A stretch of 64,000 bases of DNA from Artocarpus heterophyllus (GCA_025403435.1 CM046340.1:28404210-28468209); one strand, 5' to 3'. Shown: positions 1 to 10,640, counted from the first letter of the stretch. Translations and numbers: made by a program. The notes: a model not told the origin generated them from the sequence alone.

Positions 1-735
1 GCAGTCAAAAACTAAACATATAAATAAGTATTTATAAATTTTTTTAGCATTAAACACACCCCGTAAGTCATCAAACAAATCATCACATGTGAAGGTAGTT
101 TAAGAGTTGTAAGAAACAACATTTAGTATAAATTTTGAAATAAATAAAAAATAGTACATTTGAATCCAAAATTTTAATGAGATATATCCAACATATGTAT
201 GAACAATAGAAAAAAAGAATTATCTTAAAATCTTATTTCTATTCTTTCTAGAAAATCCTAAAGTATGGATTTTTGGCCTAAAAAGGGATTAGGAATAATA
301 ATCACTAAAAAGATTGTTTCTTAAACAAAATTAAACATTAAACCACACAAAATCATAGCCCATATACACCATAATATCATAGTAAAATTTTATATGAAAA
401 TAGATAGAAAAACTGACCTTGAAGAGTGGTCGAAACTCCATCCTGACTCCAACGACGGTTTTGGCGAACACACCATATGCTTAGTTTCAGTTTTAGAGAA
501 ATGCTTTGTTCTTGACTTGGGAAATGTTTGTGGATATTAAGGGTGGAGTAAGTTCTTCCTTGTGATGAGCATATAATTTTCTGTACTTGTGTGTCTCAGG
601 CGTGAATGTCTTAGCATGAGGAAATGAAAGAGGAAACGAGAGTGAGAGAAGAAAGAGAAGAATGTTGAAGCAAAAAAGGGTTGTGGTTTATAATGTGGCC
701 TTATTGCAAAAGAGAATGTCGCCAGGAGAGAAGAA
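1..735 (-). repeat. G1 gypsy LTR-like segment (left copy)
   Basis: This AT-rich non-coding stretch matches about 13,780-14,527 closely in the same orientation. Shared landmarks include the block around CATTAAACACA, the block AACAACATTTAGTATAAATT, a GA-rich tract and AAAAGAGAATGT. Two direct copies flanking gypsy coding pieces fit the LTRs of one minus-strand element, this being the 3' copy. It is cut by the window edge, and reverse transcriptase follows within 40 bases where integrase would be expected, so an internal deletion is likely. Bases 722-765 contain a short local duplication of AAGAATCTTAGC. Confidence 0.6.
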
Positions 736-773
736 TCTTAGCATAAAGAATCTTAGCCAGGAGAGAATGTAAC

Positions 774-1082
774 CAAAATTGGAGCTGAGGTTAGCCTTTT
801 CTTTAACTCATCGAAACTCTTATCACAATTGTCGATCCATTCAAACTTGTTCCCTTTATGATTTAGGTTGGTAAGTGGCAAGGCTATCTTAGAGAAATCA
901 TCCACAAACTTCTGGTAATACCTAGCTAAACCTAAGAAGCTTCTTATTTCACTACATTCTTAGGCCACTTCCTAGTTGACAACAGCTTTGATTTTGGTAG
1001 GGTCCACAATAATTCCATCCTTAAAGAGAACATGACCTAGAAAAGATACATGGTCAAGCCAAAATTCACACTTAGAGAATTT
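774..1082 (-). pseudogene. Ty3/gypsy reverse transcriptase to RNase H fragment (G1)
   Basis: Read on the minus strand this gives typical gypsy RT thumb/connection motifs. In order they are [26 protein letters not shown], a diverged FLGLARYYQKFVDDFSKIA block and KFEWIDNCDKSFDEL. These belong to the region between the RT palm and RNase H of Ty3/gypsy polyproteins. A stop after NWEV and the lack of upstream and downstream domains make it a relic. The right edge is exact: at 1083 a copia-1 LTR begins inside the codons just before KFSKCEFW. The matching N-terminal gag piece lies about 10 kb to the right at 11,141-11,460, so copia DNA sits inside this element. Confidence 0.85.
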
Positions 1083-2505
1083 TGTTAGACATGTATGCTC
1101 TAAGGAGTAAAAATGTAATACGTTTTTGGAGACATTTTTATCAATAAAGAATTTATTCATTTATATATACCAAATATTGTCCTCTTTACGTTCATATTTG
1201 TTGAATGTATGATAAGCAAACAGTAGTCTGAGACTGTCAGTCTAAACCTTAAGAGTTGGGCATATGATGGGATGATTATGCGGTAGACACGACTCTTAAG
1301 GTGATGGTCTAAAATATATGATCCGCAATCGAGGGAATAAAGTTGGGCGCTTTATTCATGTAAAGATTGTTATGTTGTCTATATCCCTTTTGGGAGATGG
1401 TTTGTCTTGGCCATCGGAGTTGGACTCCGTGAATAGAAACATTGGCGCGTTGTCATAGGTGACGATGGGTTGGATCGGGACATAAAGTGAATTGATTTGG
1501 ATTAATAATTCTGTCTTGGCAAATCGATTCACTTTAGACAATCATTTGTATTGTATCTTAATCCTGAGATGAATAATGGGCCCGTTGTCTCGATTTGTGT
1601 CTTTTGATGTACCAATGGGTGACTCCCACATCTCTATAGTGGCATGCATGCCGGTACGTTGGAGGCATGACTCTTGGTAGCGTAGACTTGTTATTCATAG
1701 ATATGGAATCCATAGCTCCTCTTTAGGAGTAATGATATCCTCTTATATGCGTTGTCCTGTAATTGGAAAACTGGAGCGCTCAACCATTTGGATACATAGG
1801 TGTAACCGAATGGTATACTATCTTTGGATGGTAAGTTTTCTAATGGTGAGACAATAGAACGTAAGATAAAAATAATCGGGAAGGTAAGACAGAACTTGTC
1901 CTTAAGCCGGTTATGGATGATCATATGGGGATGCGATACACTATGATATGTCATGGAGACTTAGCTACACGAGCTTCGTAATTCTATAAAGTTCGAGAGT
2001 GCAGCTCCAAGCTTTTAGTGGAGTAGCGTTGGAGTTGATAATTGTGAAATGTATATCTGGGATATTGGGTTTCATAATTATCATGAGCTTGAACTTTATA
2101 GGTCCATTTTGGTCCCCTTTGCTAGCTCACAAAATCCTGTAACGACACGGCGTGCTTTTCCAATAATTGGTGACTTATGTCGGATTTATCAGATTGGTTT
2201 AAAATTTATAAGAATCAAATAATTCATGTCTGTTTATCGGTTGAATTAATTATGTAAGAAATTAGTTCAAGATGAACTTGTTGAATTATGGCGTTCGGAT
2301 AATTCTTGTCTGTTTATCGGTTGTTTTAATTTTGGACAATTAGAACAAGATAAACTTGTAGAATTATTGTGAATTGATTTATTTTCTTAGAGATTATCTT
2401 GATAAAGTTTGTTTTGATCAGATATCTTTTCTATTGGGCTATTTGAATCAAAACTGAGACTTTATCCTTTAGAATCTCGGGTAGAAAATAAAAGATTCGC
2501 GGAGA

Positions 2506-2582
2506 TTTTTTCTCGGCAGTTCGGCCTGCCGAACTGGCCAGTTCGGCCTGCCTATCACACAGTTCGGCATGCCGACCGCGAC
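2506..2582 (+). repeat. CGGCCTGCCG dyad array in LTR promoter (A2)
   Basis: Three to four copies of a GC-rich near-palindrome lie in otherwise AT-rich U3, such as TTCGGCCTGCCGAACTGG and TTCGGCATGCCGA. Each unit is CGGC, two bases, GCCG, often extended to TTCGGC and GCCGAA. The array ends about 115 bases upstream of the TATA box, a promoter-proximal position. The same motif recurs in the leader. Confidence 0.85.
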
Positions 2583-2694
2583 AGTTAAGATTACGCGTTT
2601 TTCACGCGTATCTTATCAGATATTGATCCGAACTTGATTCTGTTTCGATTTTTGAGACCTAATCTGATATGGACTGACCCCAGGGACCAATAGG

Positions 2695-2702
2695 TATAAA
2701 AA
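2695..2702 (+). promoter_or_regulatory. TATA box of copia-1 LTR (A2)
   Basis: TATAAAAA within AGGTATAAAAAGGGAGTG, the best core promoter match in the LTR. Transcription would start about 30 bases downstream (inference). The site is conserved at 30,787 and 38,464. Confidence 0.75.
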
Positions 2703-3096
2703 GGGAGTGAGTCTAATGATTTACTCAGATCAATTTGAGAGATTAAGAGTGATACTCTTCTAGTGAGCATCTGAAAACTCCCTGAGAGCTTTTGTTCACA
2801 AATCACGAACACTAGCTTTGGGTTCTCTCTATTGGTTGGAAGGAGAGTCACCGGTGGAAGAGCTGTACGTGTGAGCCCACACTCACTCCGGTTGTGGATA
2901 GAGAATAGCAAAGAAGACCAGTTGGTTGAGGCTCTTCTGGAACGTTACTTCTCTACACAGGTCGCGGAGGTTCTTCGGCACACTGAGGTTAGTAAGATCT
3001 GTTTAATTTATACATATAACATGTCAAACTTGTGTTTTGGAAAATACTCTGATGAAAAATTTTTAAAATTCCGCTGCGCACTTTGTTTCCAACAAT

Positions 3097-3108
3097 TGGT
3101 ATCAGAGC
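3097..3108 (+). other. Primer-binding site (initiator tRNA-Met), A2
   Basis: TGGTATCAGAGC lies two bases after the LTR end. This is the standard plant LTR-retrotransposon site complementary to the 3' end of initiator tRNA-Met. Confidence 0.95.
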
Positions 3109-3597
3109 CGAGGTTTTTACATAAATTTGCAAGTTTGTGATCATGTTATATGCATAAATTTTGTGATCTTAATCTCTCCAATGCTTGAATTAAATTTTAT
3201 AGAGAGATGGCACTCTAGGTTTCTATATAATATATATGTTGTCATGGATTATATGGTGAATGTTTATTAATTAATTATGGTTGATTAAATTGTTGTTTAA
3301 TTATTTATTAATTAATTAATACCGGTTATGGTTCCTTAGAGGTTAGAATGTGTATCTAGGTTTTTCATGTAATTAGATGGCGGACTATCATCTCCGTCTA
3401 GGAATTATTATTTAATTTTTAATTTGTAAGAATTTTGTAATTAAATAATTATTCGGAGAAGACGGAACGAGAAGTCGGAACTTAAAGATTGATGATGGCG
3501 CCTCCAGGTATTTCCTGAGTCTCTAATTTTATGTTTTTCAATTGTTGAAAATAAAATTGATGAATTGCATTAAAATTGTATTTTCTGGATTGAGGGT

Positions 3598-3800
3598 TTT
3601 CTGCTCGGTCGGCATGCCGGACCTCACAGTTCGGCAGGCCGAAGGTCACAGATCGGCAGGCCGGACGTACGGTCCGGCAGGCCGACAGTGGGGCAGAAAT
3701 TTTGGTGCTCTGCCGGCAGGCCGAACCTTCATGTTCGGCAGGCCGTACCACCATGATCGGCAGACCGATCACCCAGATCAGCCTGCCGACCGAGAGCAGC
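3598..3800 (+). repeat. CGGCAGGCCG dyad array in leader (A2)
   Basis: About eight units of TCGGCAGGCCG or close variants are spaced roughly 21-30 bases apart, with linkers such as AAGGTCACAGA. Here the strand sense is CGGCAGGCCG, the reverse complement of the LTR array CGGCCTGCCG. Confidence 0.85.
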
Positions 3801-4282
3801 CAGGTGTCCAGAAAAGGTGCAATTTTTTGGTGTAGTTTTAATTTTATTTTTGGGACGATTCTGAGAAACATTAAATTTGGATATGACCGGAAATATGAAG
3901 TGTTCGATTCATACAGGATTGAGGACTTGAAGATGGATATTACATGAAGAAGGATACAACTTGAGGATTCAAGGATGAAGAATCGATAAATGTCTCGATT
4001 ATTCTCTTGTAATCTTAGTTTTTTCTATTCTCTAGGGTAGAACCATAATATTACGGTTATTATTATTATTATGCTTGTAGCTTTGCTTGATTGCTTTGCT
4101 TGTCTGCATTATAATATGATTTACCATGTATATTGATAACATGTCATATAGAATAGGGAGTGTCGCTCATATTAAAATTGTTCATGCATAATTTTAAAAT
4201 AAAACCTTGACTTCAAAAGATTGAGTGGGAGAAGGTTTTCGAAGAGAGAACCTAAGGCCTCCATCGTTGGTCCATAGGAAGA

Positions 4283-4600
4283 ACATGATGGTCCCAACCC
4301 CTAGGAAGGGATTTCTATCATGTACCAGATTGGATCTCTGAAAGGATAAGGTATTTTAGTATGATTTATGGTTGCACACCCCTAGGTGGTGATTATAAAT
4401 CATGGATAAAATATTAAAACGGTGGTTATACACTCACGTTAATTTTATTATTAACCTCCCCTAGGAGCTCTGTTAATAAAATTAATGGCCAAAGAAACGA
4501 TTATTAGTATATGCTGGATCATACGGGTCCTGGATGGCATATATTAATCAGGAGGGGATCCGTGTTCCTGATTGAATTTGGCATGACTCCCCTAGGAGCT
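4283..4600 (+). other. Leader hairpin chain with CCCCTAGG cores (A2)
   Basis: Consecutive stem-loops read directly from the bases. Arms ACATGAT/ATCATGT are at 4283-4289 and 4317-4323; ATGATTTAT/ATAAATCAT at 4361-4369 and 4395-4403; a TTAATTTTATT stem with GTTAATAAAATTAA at 4439-4455 and 4472-4485; ATTAGTATATGC/GCATATATTAAT at 4503-4514 and 4537-4548; AATCAGGA/TCCTGATT at 4546-4553 and 4566-4573. CCCCTAGG lies inside three of these at 4298, 4379 and 4458, and again at 4589 in CTCCCCTAGGAG. This is a candidate genomic-RNA dimerisation or packaging region (inference). Confidence 0.7.
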
Positions 4601-4761
4601 TGTTGAATTATGAGTTGGGAATTATCGTTGTAAGGTTGTGATATTTTCAAGGTTTTGACACATAAACACATTTGTATGATTTTACATGATTGTGTTATCT
4701 TACTAAACTATTATATAGGTTTGCTTATGTTTGGTATATGACTCTTTATTGTAGATTGAAA

Positions 4762-5017
4762 ATGTCTAAAAACGCTTTATCATCGATACTTGACAAAAAC
4801 CAATTAACCGGTGAGAACTATAATGATTGGAAACGGAACCTGGATATCGTCCTTTCCTTTGAGAAACTGAAATATGTTCTGACAACTCCTTGTCCTCCCG
4901 AGCCTACGGGAGACTCAAGTAATGAGCAATTCCAAGCGTACGACCGCTGGAAAGATGCTAATGATCAGGCCCGCTGCTATGTTATGGCTAGCATGAATAA
5001 CGTGCTGCAGGCTCAAC
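4762..5017 (+). pseudogene. gag: copia-1 gag N-terminus (A2, truncated)
   Basis: The ATG at 4762 opens a frame starting MSKNALSSILDKNQLTG, followed by YNDWKRNLDIVLSFEKLKYVL, typical of the N-terminal Gag of plant Ty1/copia elements (UBN2/retrotrans_gag type). It runs 85 residues without a lesion and is the best preserved gag start in the window. The start is chosen because the same MSKNALSS sequence opens gag in copies A1 and B. After CTGCAGGCTCAAC the frame is cut by a junction with inverted leader DNA and stops at once. The rest of Gag, including the zinc knuckle, and all of Pol are missing. Confidence 0.92.
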
Positions 5018-6310
5018 CATAAATCATACTAAAATACCTTATCCTTTTAGACGTCCAATCTGGTACAAGATAGAAATCCCTTCCTAGGGGTCGGGACCAC
5101 CATGTTCTTCCTATGGACCAACGATGGAGGCCTTAGGTCCTCTCTTCGAAAACCTTCTCCCACTCAATCTTTTGAAGTCAAGGTTTTATTTTAAAATTAT
5201 GCACGAACAATTTTAATATGAGCGGCACTCCCTATCCTATATGACATGTTATCAATATACATGGTAAATCATATTATAATGCAGACAAGCAAAGCAATCA
5301 AGCAAAGCTATAAGCAAAATAATAATAACCGTAATATTATGCTTCCACCCTAGAGAATAGAAAACTAAGATTACAAGAGAATAATCGAGACATTTATCGA
5401 TTCTTCATCCTTGAATCCTCAAGCTGTATCCTTCTTCATGTAATATCCATCTTCAAGTCTTTAATCCCATATGAATCGAATACTTCATATTTTCGGTCAT
5501 ATCCAAATTTAATGTTTCTCAGAATCGTCCCAAAAATAAAATTAAAACTGTACCGAAAAAATTGCACCTTTTCTGGATAACCGGCAGCTCTCGGTCGGCA
5601 AGCCGATCTGGGTAATCGGCAAGCCGATCTGGGTAATCGGCCAGCCGGTCTTGCTTCATCGGCCTGCCAATCCTTGCAGGTTCGGCCTGCCGATCTGAAA
5701 GTTTGGCCTGTCGGTAGAGCACCAAAATTTCTGCCCCACTGTCTGCCTGTCGGACCACACGTCCGGCCTACCGATCTGTGACCTTCGGCCTGCCGAACTG
5801 TGAGGTCCGGCATGCCGACCGAGCAGAAAACCCTCAATCCAGAAAATACAATTTTAATGCAATTCTTCAATTTTATTTTCAACAATTCAATAACATAAAA
5901 TTAGAGACTCAGGAAATGCCTGGAGGCGCCATCATCAATCTTCTAGATCCGTCTTCTCCGAATAATTATTTAATTACAAAATTCTTACAAATTAAAAAAT
6001 TAAATAACAATTCCTAGACGGAGATGATAGTCCGCCATCTAATTACATGAAAAACCTAGATACACATTCTAACCTCTAAGGAACCATAACCGGTATGAAT
6101 TAATTAATTAATAAAAAATTAAACAATGATTTAATCAACTATAATTAATTAATAAACATTCACCATATAATCCATGACAACATATATATTATATAGAAAC
6201 CTAGAGTGCCATCTCTCTATAAAATTCAATTCAAGCATAGGAGAGATTAAGATCACAAAATTTATGCATATAACATGATCACAAACTTGCAAATTTATGT
6301 AAAAACCTCG
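5014..6310 (-). other. copia-1 leader, minus strand, truncated at its gag side
   Basis: This is the reverse complement of the copia-1 leader corresponding to A2 positions up to about 4375, so the last ~390 leader bases and gag are missing. It shares the four bases CAAC with the A2 gag at the junction 5014-5017. It is clearly more diverged from A2 and A1 than those are from each other. Bases 5580-5830 carry the GC-rich dyad array, and 5075-5115 keep only the first CCCCTAGG hairpin, decayed. Confidence 0.85.
5580..5830 (-). repeat. Dyad array in minus-strand leader
   Basis: About ten units related to CGGCAGGCCG, including a recent doubling of TCGGCAAGCCGATCTGGGTAA around 5597-5642. Several CpGs have become CA or TG. 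Confidence 0.8.
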
Positions 6311-6322
6311 GCTCTGATACCA
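6311..6322 (-). other. Primer-binding site, minus strand
   Basis: GCTCTGATACCA on the plus strand equals TGGTATCAGAGC on the minus strand, two bases from the LTR edge. It shows the adjacent LTR is the 5' LTR of a leftward-reading element. Confidence 0.93.
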
Positions 6323-6324
6323 AG

Positions 6325-8316
6325 TGTTGGAAACAAAGTATGCAACGGAATTTTAAAAATTTTTCTATCAGAGTAATTTCCAAAACACAAGTTTGACATG
6401 TTATATGTATAAATTAGACAGATCTTACTAACCTCAGTGTGCCGAAGAACCTCCGCAACCTATGTAGAGAAGTAACGTTCCAGAAGAGCCTCAACCAACT
6501 GGTCTTCTTTGCTATTCTCTATCCACAACCGGAGTGAGTGTGGGCTCACACGTACAGCTCTTCCACCGATGACTCTCCTTCCAACCAGTAGAGAGAACCC
6601 AAAGCTAGTGCTCGTGATTTGTGAACAAAAGCTCTCAGGGAGTTTTTAGATGCTCACTAGAAGAGTATCACTCTTAATCTCTCAAATTGATCTGAGTAAA
6701 TCATGAGACTCACTCTGTTTTTATACCTATTAGTCCTGGGGTCAGTCCATATCAGATTAGGTCTCAAAAATTGAAACAGAATCAAGTTCGGATCAATATC
6801 TGATAAGATCCGCATGAAAAATGCGTAATCTTATCTACCGCTGATCGGCAGGCCGAACACATCATCCGGCAGGCCGAACTCCCGAGAAAAAATCTCCGTA
6901 AATCTTTTATTTTCCACCCGAGATTCTGAAGGATAAAGTCTTAGTTTTGATTCAAATAACCCAATAGAGAAGTTATCTGGTCAAAACAAACTTTATCAAG
7001 ATAATCTCTAAGAAAATAAATCAATTCACAATAATTCTACAAGTTTATCTTGTTCTAATTTGTCCAAAATTAAAACAATCGATAAACATACAAGAATTAT
7101 CTAATCGCAATAATTCAACAAGTTTATCTTGAACTAATTTCTTACAAAATTAATTCAACCGATAAACAGACATGAATTATTTTATTCTTACAAATTTTAA
7201 ACCAATCTAATAAATTCGACATAAGTCACCAATTATTGGAAAAGCACGCCGTGTCGTTACAGGACTTTGTGAGCTAGCAAAGGGGACCAAAATGGACCTA
7301 TAAAGTTCAAGCTCATGATAACTATGAAACCCAATATTCCAGATATACATTTCACAATTATCAACTCCAACGCTACTCCACTAAAAGCTTGGAGCTGCAC
7401 TCTCGAACTTTATAGAATTACGAAGCTCGTGTAGCTAAGTCTCCATGACATATCATAGTGTATCGTATCCCCATATGATCATCCATAATCGGCTTAAGGA
7501 AAAGTTCTGTCTTACCTTCCCAATTATTTTTATCTTACGTTCCATTGTCTCACCATTAGAAAACTTACCATCCGAAGATAGTATACCATTCGGTTACACC
7601 TATGTATCCAAATGGTTGAGCACTCCAGTTTTCCAATTACAGGACAACGCATATAAGAGGATATCATTACTCCTAAAGAGGAGCTATGGATTCCATATCT
7701 ATGAATAACAAGTCTACTCTATCAAGAGTCATGCCTCCAACGTACCGGCATGCATACCACTATAGAGATGTGGGAGTCACCCATTGGTACATCAAAAGAC
7801 ACAAGTCGAGACAACGGGCCCACTATTCATCTCAGGATTAAGATACAATACAAATGACTGTCTAAAGTGAATCGATTTGCCAAGACAGAATTATTAATCC
7901 AAATCAATTCACTTTATGTCCTCATCCAACATGTCGTCACCTATGACAACGCGTCAATATTTCTATTCACGGAGTCCAACTCCGATGGTCAAGACAAACC
8001 ATCTCCCAAAAAGGATATAGACAACATAACAATCTTTACATGAATAAAGCGCCCAACTTTATTCCCTCGATTGCGGATCATATGTTTTAGACCATCACCT
8101 TAAGAATCATGTCTACCGCATAATCATCTTATCATATGCCCAATTCTTAAGGTTTAGACTGACAGTCTCAGACTACTGTTTGCTTATCATACATTCAACA
8201 AATATGAACGTAAAGAGGACAAGATTTGGTATATATATAAGAATAAATTCTTTATTGATAAAAATGTCTCCAAAAACGTATTACATTTTTACTCCTTAGG
8301 GCATACATGTCTAACA
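6325..8316 (-). repeat. copia-1 LTR, 5' LTR of minus-strand fragment
   Basis: 1,992 bases bounded by TGTTGGAAAC at the left and ATGTCTAACA at the right. The minus-strand TATA box is at 6718-6725, and a decayed dyad array lies at about 6843-6885. Immediately right, at 8317, comes pol sequence of another copia-1 copy instead of PPT or flanking DNA. The simplest reading is insertion into that older copy, with 8317-8321 (GATGG) as the would-be target duplication. The partner site is lost at the left. Confidence 0.92.
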
Positions 8317-9200
8317 GATGGTTGCCCACCTTTCTTGGAATTTCGCATTGCATACTTCTCGAGAATTTTATCTATGTAGATAGCTTGGGATAATGCTACC
8401 ATTTGTTCTTCCTATCTCGAAAGATCTGGTACTGAGAACAAAATTAGTTTCACCCAAATTATTCATGTCAAACTGCTTGATCAACCATAATTTGACCAAT
8501 AGCAATGCCCCAACATCATTGCCAATTTGCAGAATGTCATCTACATAGAGCAGTAGAAAAACAACTTTCCCATTCTTCATGTGTTTGTAAACATATGGTT
8601 CGTCCATGTTTTGTTTGAACCCATAAGTCTTGATCACCTGATCGAATCTTATGATCCAAGAACGAGAAACCTGCTTAAGTCTATAAATTGACTTTAGTAG
8701 CTTACAGACCTCACCCTCGTGATCCTTAGCCTTGAACCCATCTGGCTACACCATGCATATGGATTCATCAAGATAACTATTTAGAAAGGCCGTCTTGACA
8801 TCCATCTACCAAATCTCGTAGTCGAGAGCGGTAGTTATGGATAAGAGAATGCAGATGAACTTAAGCATTGCTACATGCGAAATGGTTTTCTCATAATCGA
8901 TTCCTTCCTTTTGCATATATCCTTTAGCTACTAGTCTAGCCTTATAGGTTTCGATTTTCCCATTTGCACCTCTCTTTCTCTTATAGATCTATTTACACCC
9001 TACGAGTTTTACCCCTTTGGGAAGATCAACAAGTTCCTAGACCCGATTAGTGTCCGTAGACTTCATCTTATTGTTCATGGCCTCTGTCCAGAGATTTGAA
9101 TCAACATCCTCTATAGCCTCTACATAAGTGTAATAAGGATCCCTGTCATGCTTCAATCGATTTAGCCAAAAGGCTTCACCGTTGAACATATTCCTTTTGT
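8317..9200 (-). pseudogene. pol: copia-1 reverse transcriptase, old copy
   Basis: The minus-strand RT remnant reads from about 9,150 leftward. Recognisable pieces are the region corresponding to KWIYKRKRG, a KTAFLNSYLDES-like motif near 8,780, and at 8368-8637 a clear segment ending [21 protein letters not shown] is the catalytic aspartate motif. The frame then degrades, and the gene stops at 8317 in the motif preceding RNase H ([12 protein letters not shown] in other copies). RNase H, PPT and the 3' LTR are all missing. It is much more diverged than copies A1 and B, so it is the oldest copia-1 piece here. Confidence 0.85.
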
Positions 9201-10640
9201 GTTGACGCCCGATCCTCCCACTTCCCCTTAGGTTGTTGTTCGATCAGTTTTTCTACATTGGCTAGATTAGTTTCTACTGGCTCCCCCAAAGTGATTAAAT
9301 GACTTCCCAACTCCTCGAGTACCATTTTACTTCAAGGCTTAAAGTCGTTCGTGTAACTTTCCTCAAGGAATGTTGCATTCATTGAAACCATGACTTTATT
9401 TTCTTTTAGGTTATAGAAATAACCCCCTTTATTCCCTTTTTGATATCCAACAAACATGCAAACTTCTTAACTTGCTTCCAACTTATTCGCTTCCTTATAC
9501 AGGACATGAGCTGGACATCTCCATTTGCAAATATGGTTTAAGGATGTCTTTCTACCTATTCACAACTCGTGAAGAGTTTTAGGAATTGATTTTGAAGGCA
9601 TATTATTCAAAAGATAACATGCAGTTTGTAGTGCATATCCTCAAAAGGTTAAAAGTAATGTCGAATAACTCATCATGGACCTAACCATGACTAACAAAGT
9701 CCTATTACTTCTCTTCGGTATGCCATTCTGCTACGAAGTACCCAACATAGTAAAATGGGGTAAAATCCCATTCTCTAATAAGTGTTTTAAGAACTCATCG
9801 GAGAGGTATTCACCACCTCGATCAAATCGAAGTGCTTTTATAGGTTTATCTAATTGCTTTTTCGCTTTAGCCCAAAACTCCCTAAACGTGTCAAAATTTT
9901 GCTTTTATGATGCATAAGGTAGACATACCCATACCTTGAATAATCATCAATAAAAGTGATGAAGTACTCATACCCTCCTCATGCCCAAATGTTCATGGGA
10001 CCACAAACATCACTCTGCACAAGTTCTAGAACCCCTTCAGCCCAATTGGCCTTAGACCCAAATGGTCTTTTGTTCATTTTGTCCTCGAAACAAGATTCAC
10101 ATTGTGGTATAGATTCTATCTCTAAGTGACTTAAAGGTCCATCCCTTACCAACCTTTGAATCCTATTCAGGCTAATATGATCTAATCACAAATGCCAAAG
10201 ATAAGTTGTATTAGAGTGAGAAGTCTTAAGTCTATTAGAGTTATTATCATTAACCTCAGTGTTAAACAATATGTCCATCTTAGGTGTGATAAAATATAGA
10301 TTGCTTTGCATCCATCTGTCACAGATAAAAGATTTGTTTTTACAAATCACTACTTTATTATTAAAAAAAATTGAATAAGAATCCTTAAATAAACAAGCTA
10401 CAAATATCAAATTTCTTTTAAGTCTAAGAACATAAAAACAATTTTTGAAAACTAAAATCCTATAATTATCAAAGTAAAGATGGACGTCTCATACTACTTC
10501 AACCAACACCAAGGATCCATTGCCCATCCAAAGCGTGAAGTCCTTATACAGCAGACTTCTTGTTTCTTTGAACCCCTGTAGAGAAACACAAACATAATTA
10601 GTCGCTCTAGAATCTATGACCCAAGTGTCACTTGATTCCT
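9201..10640 (-). pseudogene. pol: copia-1 protease and integrase, old copy
   Basis: Minus strand, reading from 10,640 leftward. The protease motif is VIDSRATNYVC at about 10,590-10,620, where the catalytic DSGA has become DSRA. Next come GAG-pre-integrase and HHCC remnants around 10,080-10,210, then integrase core pieces around 9,675-10,060 with a decayed form of the SDRGGEY motif near 9,820, and the C-terminal region near 9,340-9,500. Many stops and frameshifts are present, so no active protein is expected. Order and content match copy A1 (33,712-35,281). Confidence 0.82.

Larger units (their letters stand above)
1083..3094 (+). repeat. copia-1 LTR, 5' LTR of truncated copy A2
   Basis: The LTR starts TGTTAGACATG, ends TTTCCAACA, and is followed by a tRNA-Met primer-binding site, so it is a 5' LTR. 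It nearly matches the two LTRs of the complete copy A1 (29,153-31,186 and 36,829-38,863) but lacks about 24 bases of the GC-rich array near 2,530. It holds a TATA box at 2695-2702, so U3 is about 1.64 kb and R-U5 about 0.37 kb (estimate). The left flank is AATTT. No matching duplication is found at the right because the element is cut at 5017. Confidence 0.93.
3109..4761 (+). other. copia-1 untranslated leader (A2)
   Basis: About 1.65 kb separates the PBS from the gag start. It holds a GC-rich dyad array (3598-3800) and a chain of hairpins with CCCCTAGG cores (4283-4600). The open frames across the dyad array reflect a lack of stop codons in GC-rich repeats and look like no known protein. The matching leaders are 31,201-32,853 (A1), 21,925-23,582 (B, minus) and 5014-6310 (minus, partial). 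Confidence 0.8.

Noticed and set aside
2591..2911. Minus-strand 106-residue frame repeated at 30,683 and 38,414
   Set aside because: It is conserved only because it lies in LTR copies; it is antisense to the promoter/R region and has no domain.
3097..3108. tRNA gene near TGGTATCAGAGC
   Set aside because: Only the primer-binding site complementary to a tRNA end is present; no cloverleaf can be formed.
3598..3800. CRISPR-like array of repeats and short spacers
   Set aside because: Repeat units vary, spacing is 21-30 bases, and the array lies inside a plant retrotransposon leader with no cas genes. It is a dyad motif array.
3542..3947. Arginine- and glycine-rich open frames across the leader dyad arrays (also 5436-5885, 31,634-31,868)
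   Set aside because: They arise because GC-rich repeats lack stop codons. Length and frame differ between copies, both strands are open, and no start context or domain is seen.
7445..7708. 87-residue frame seen in several LTRs (also 1691, 17,072 and 47,440)
   Set aside because: It recurs at the same LTR position but is broken or shortened in some copies. It shows no recognised domain and is best explained as an open stretch in U3.
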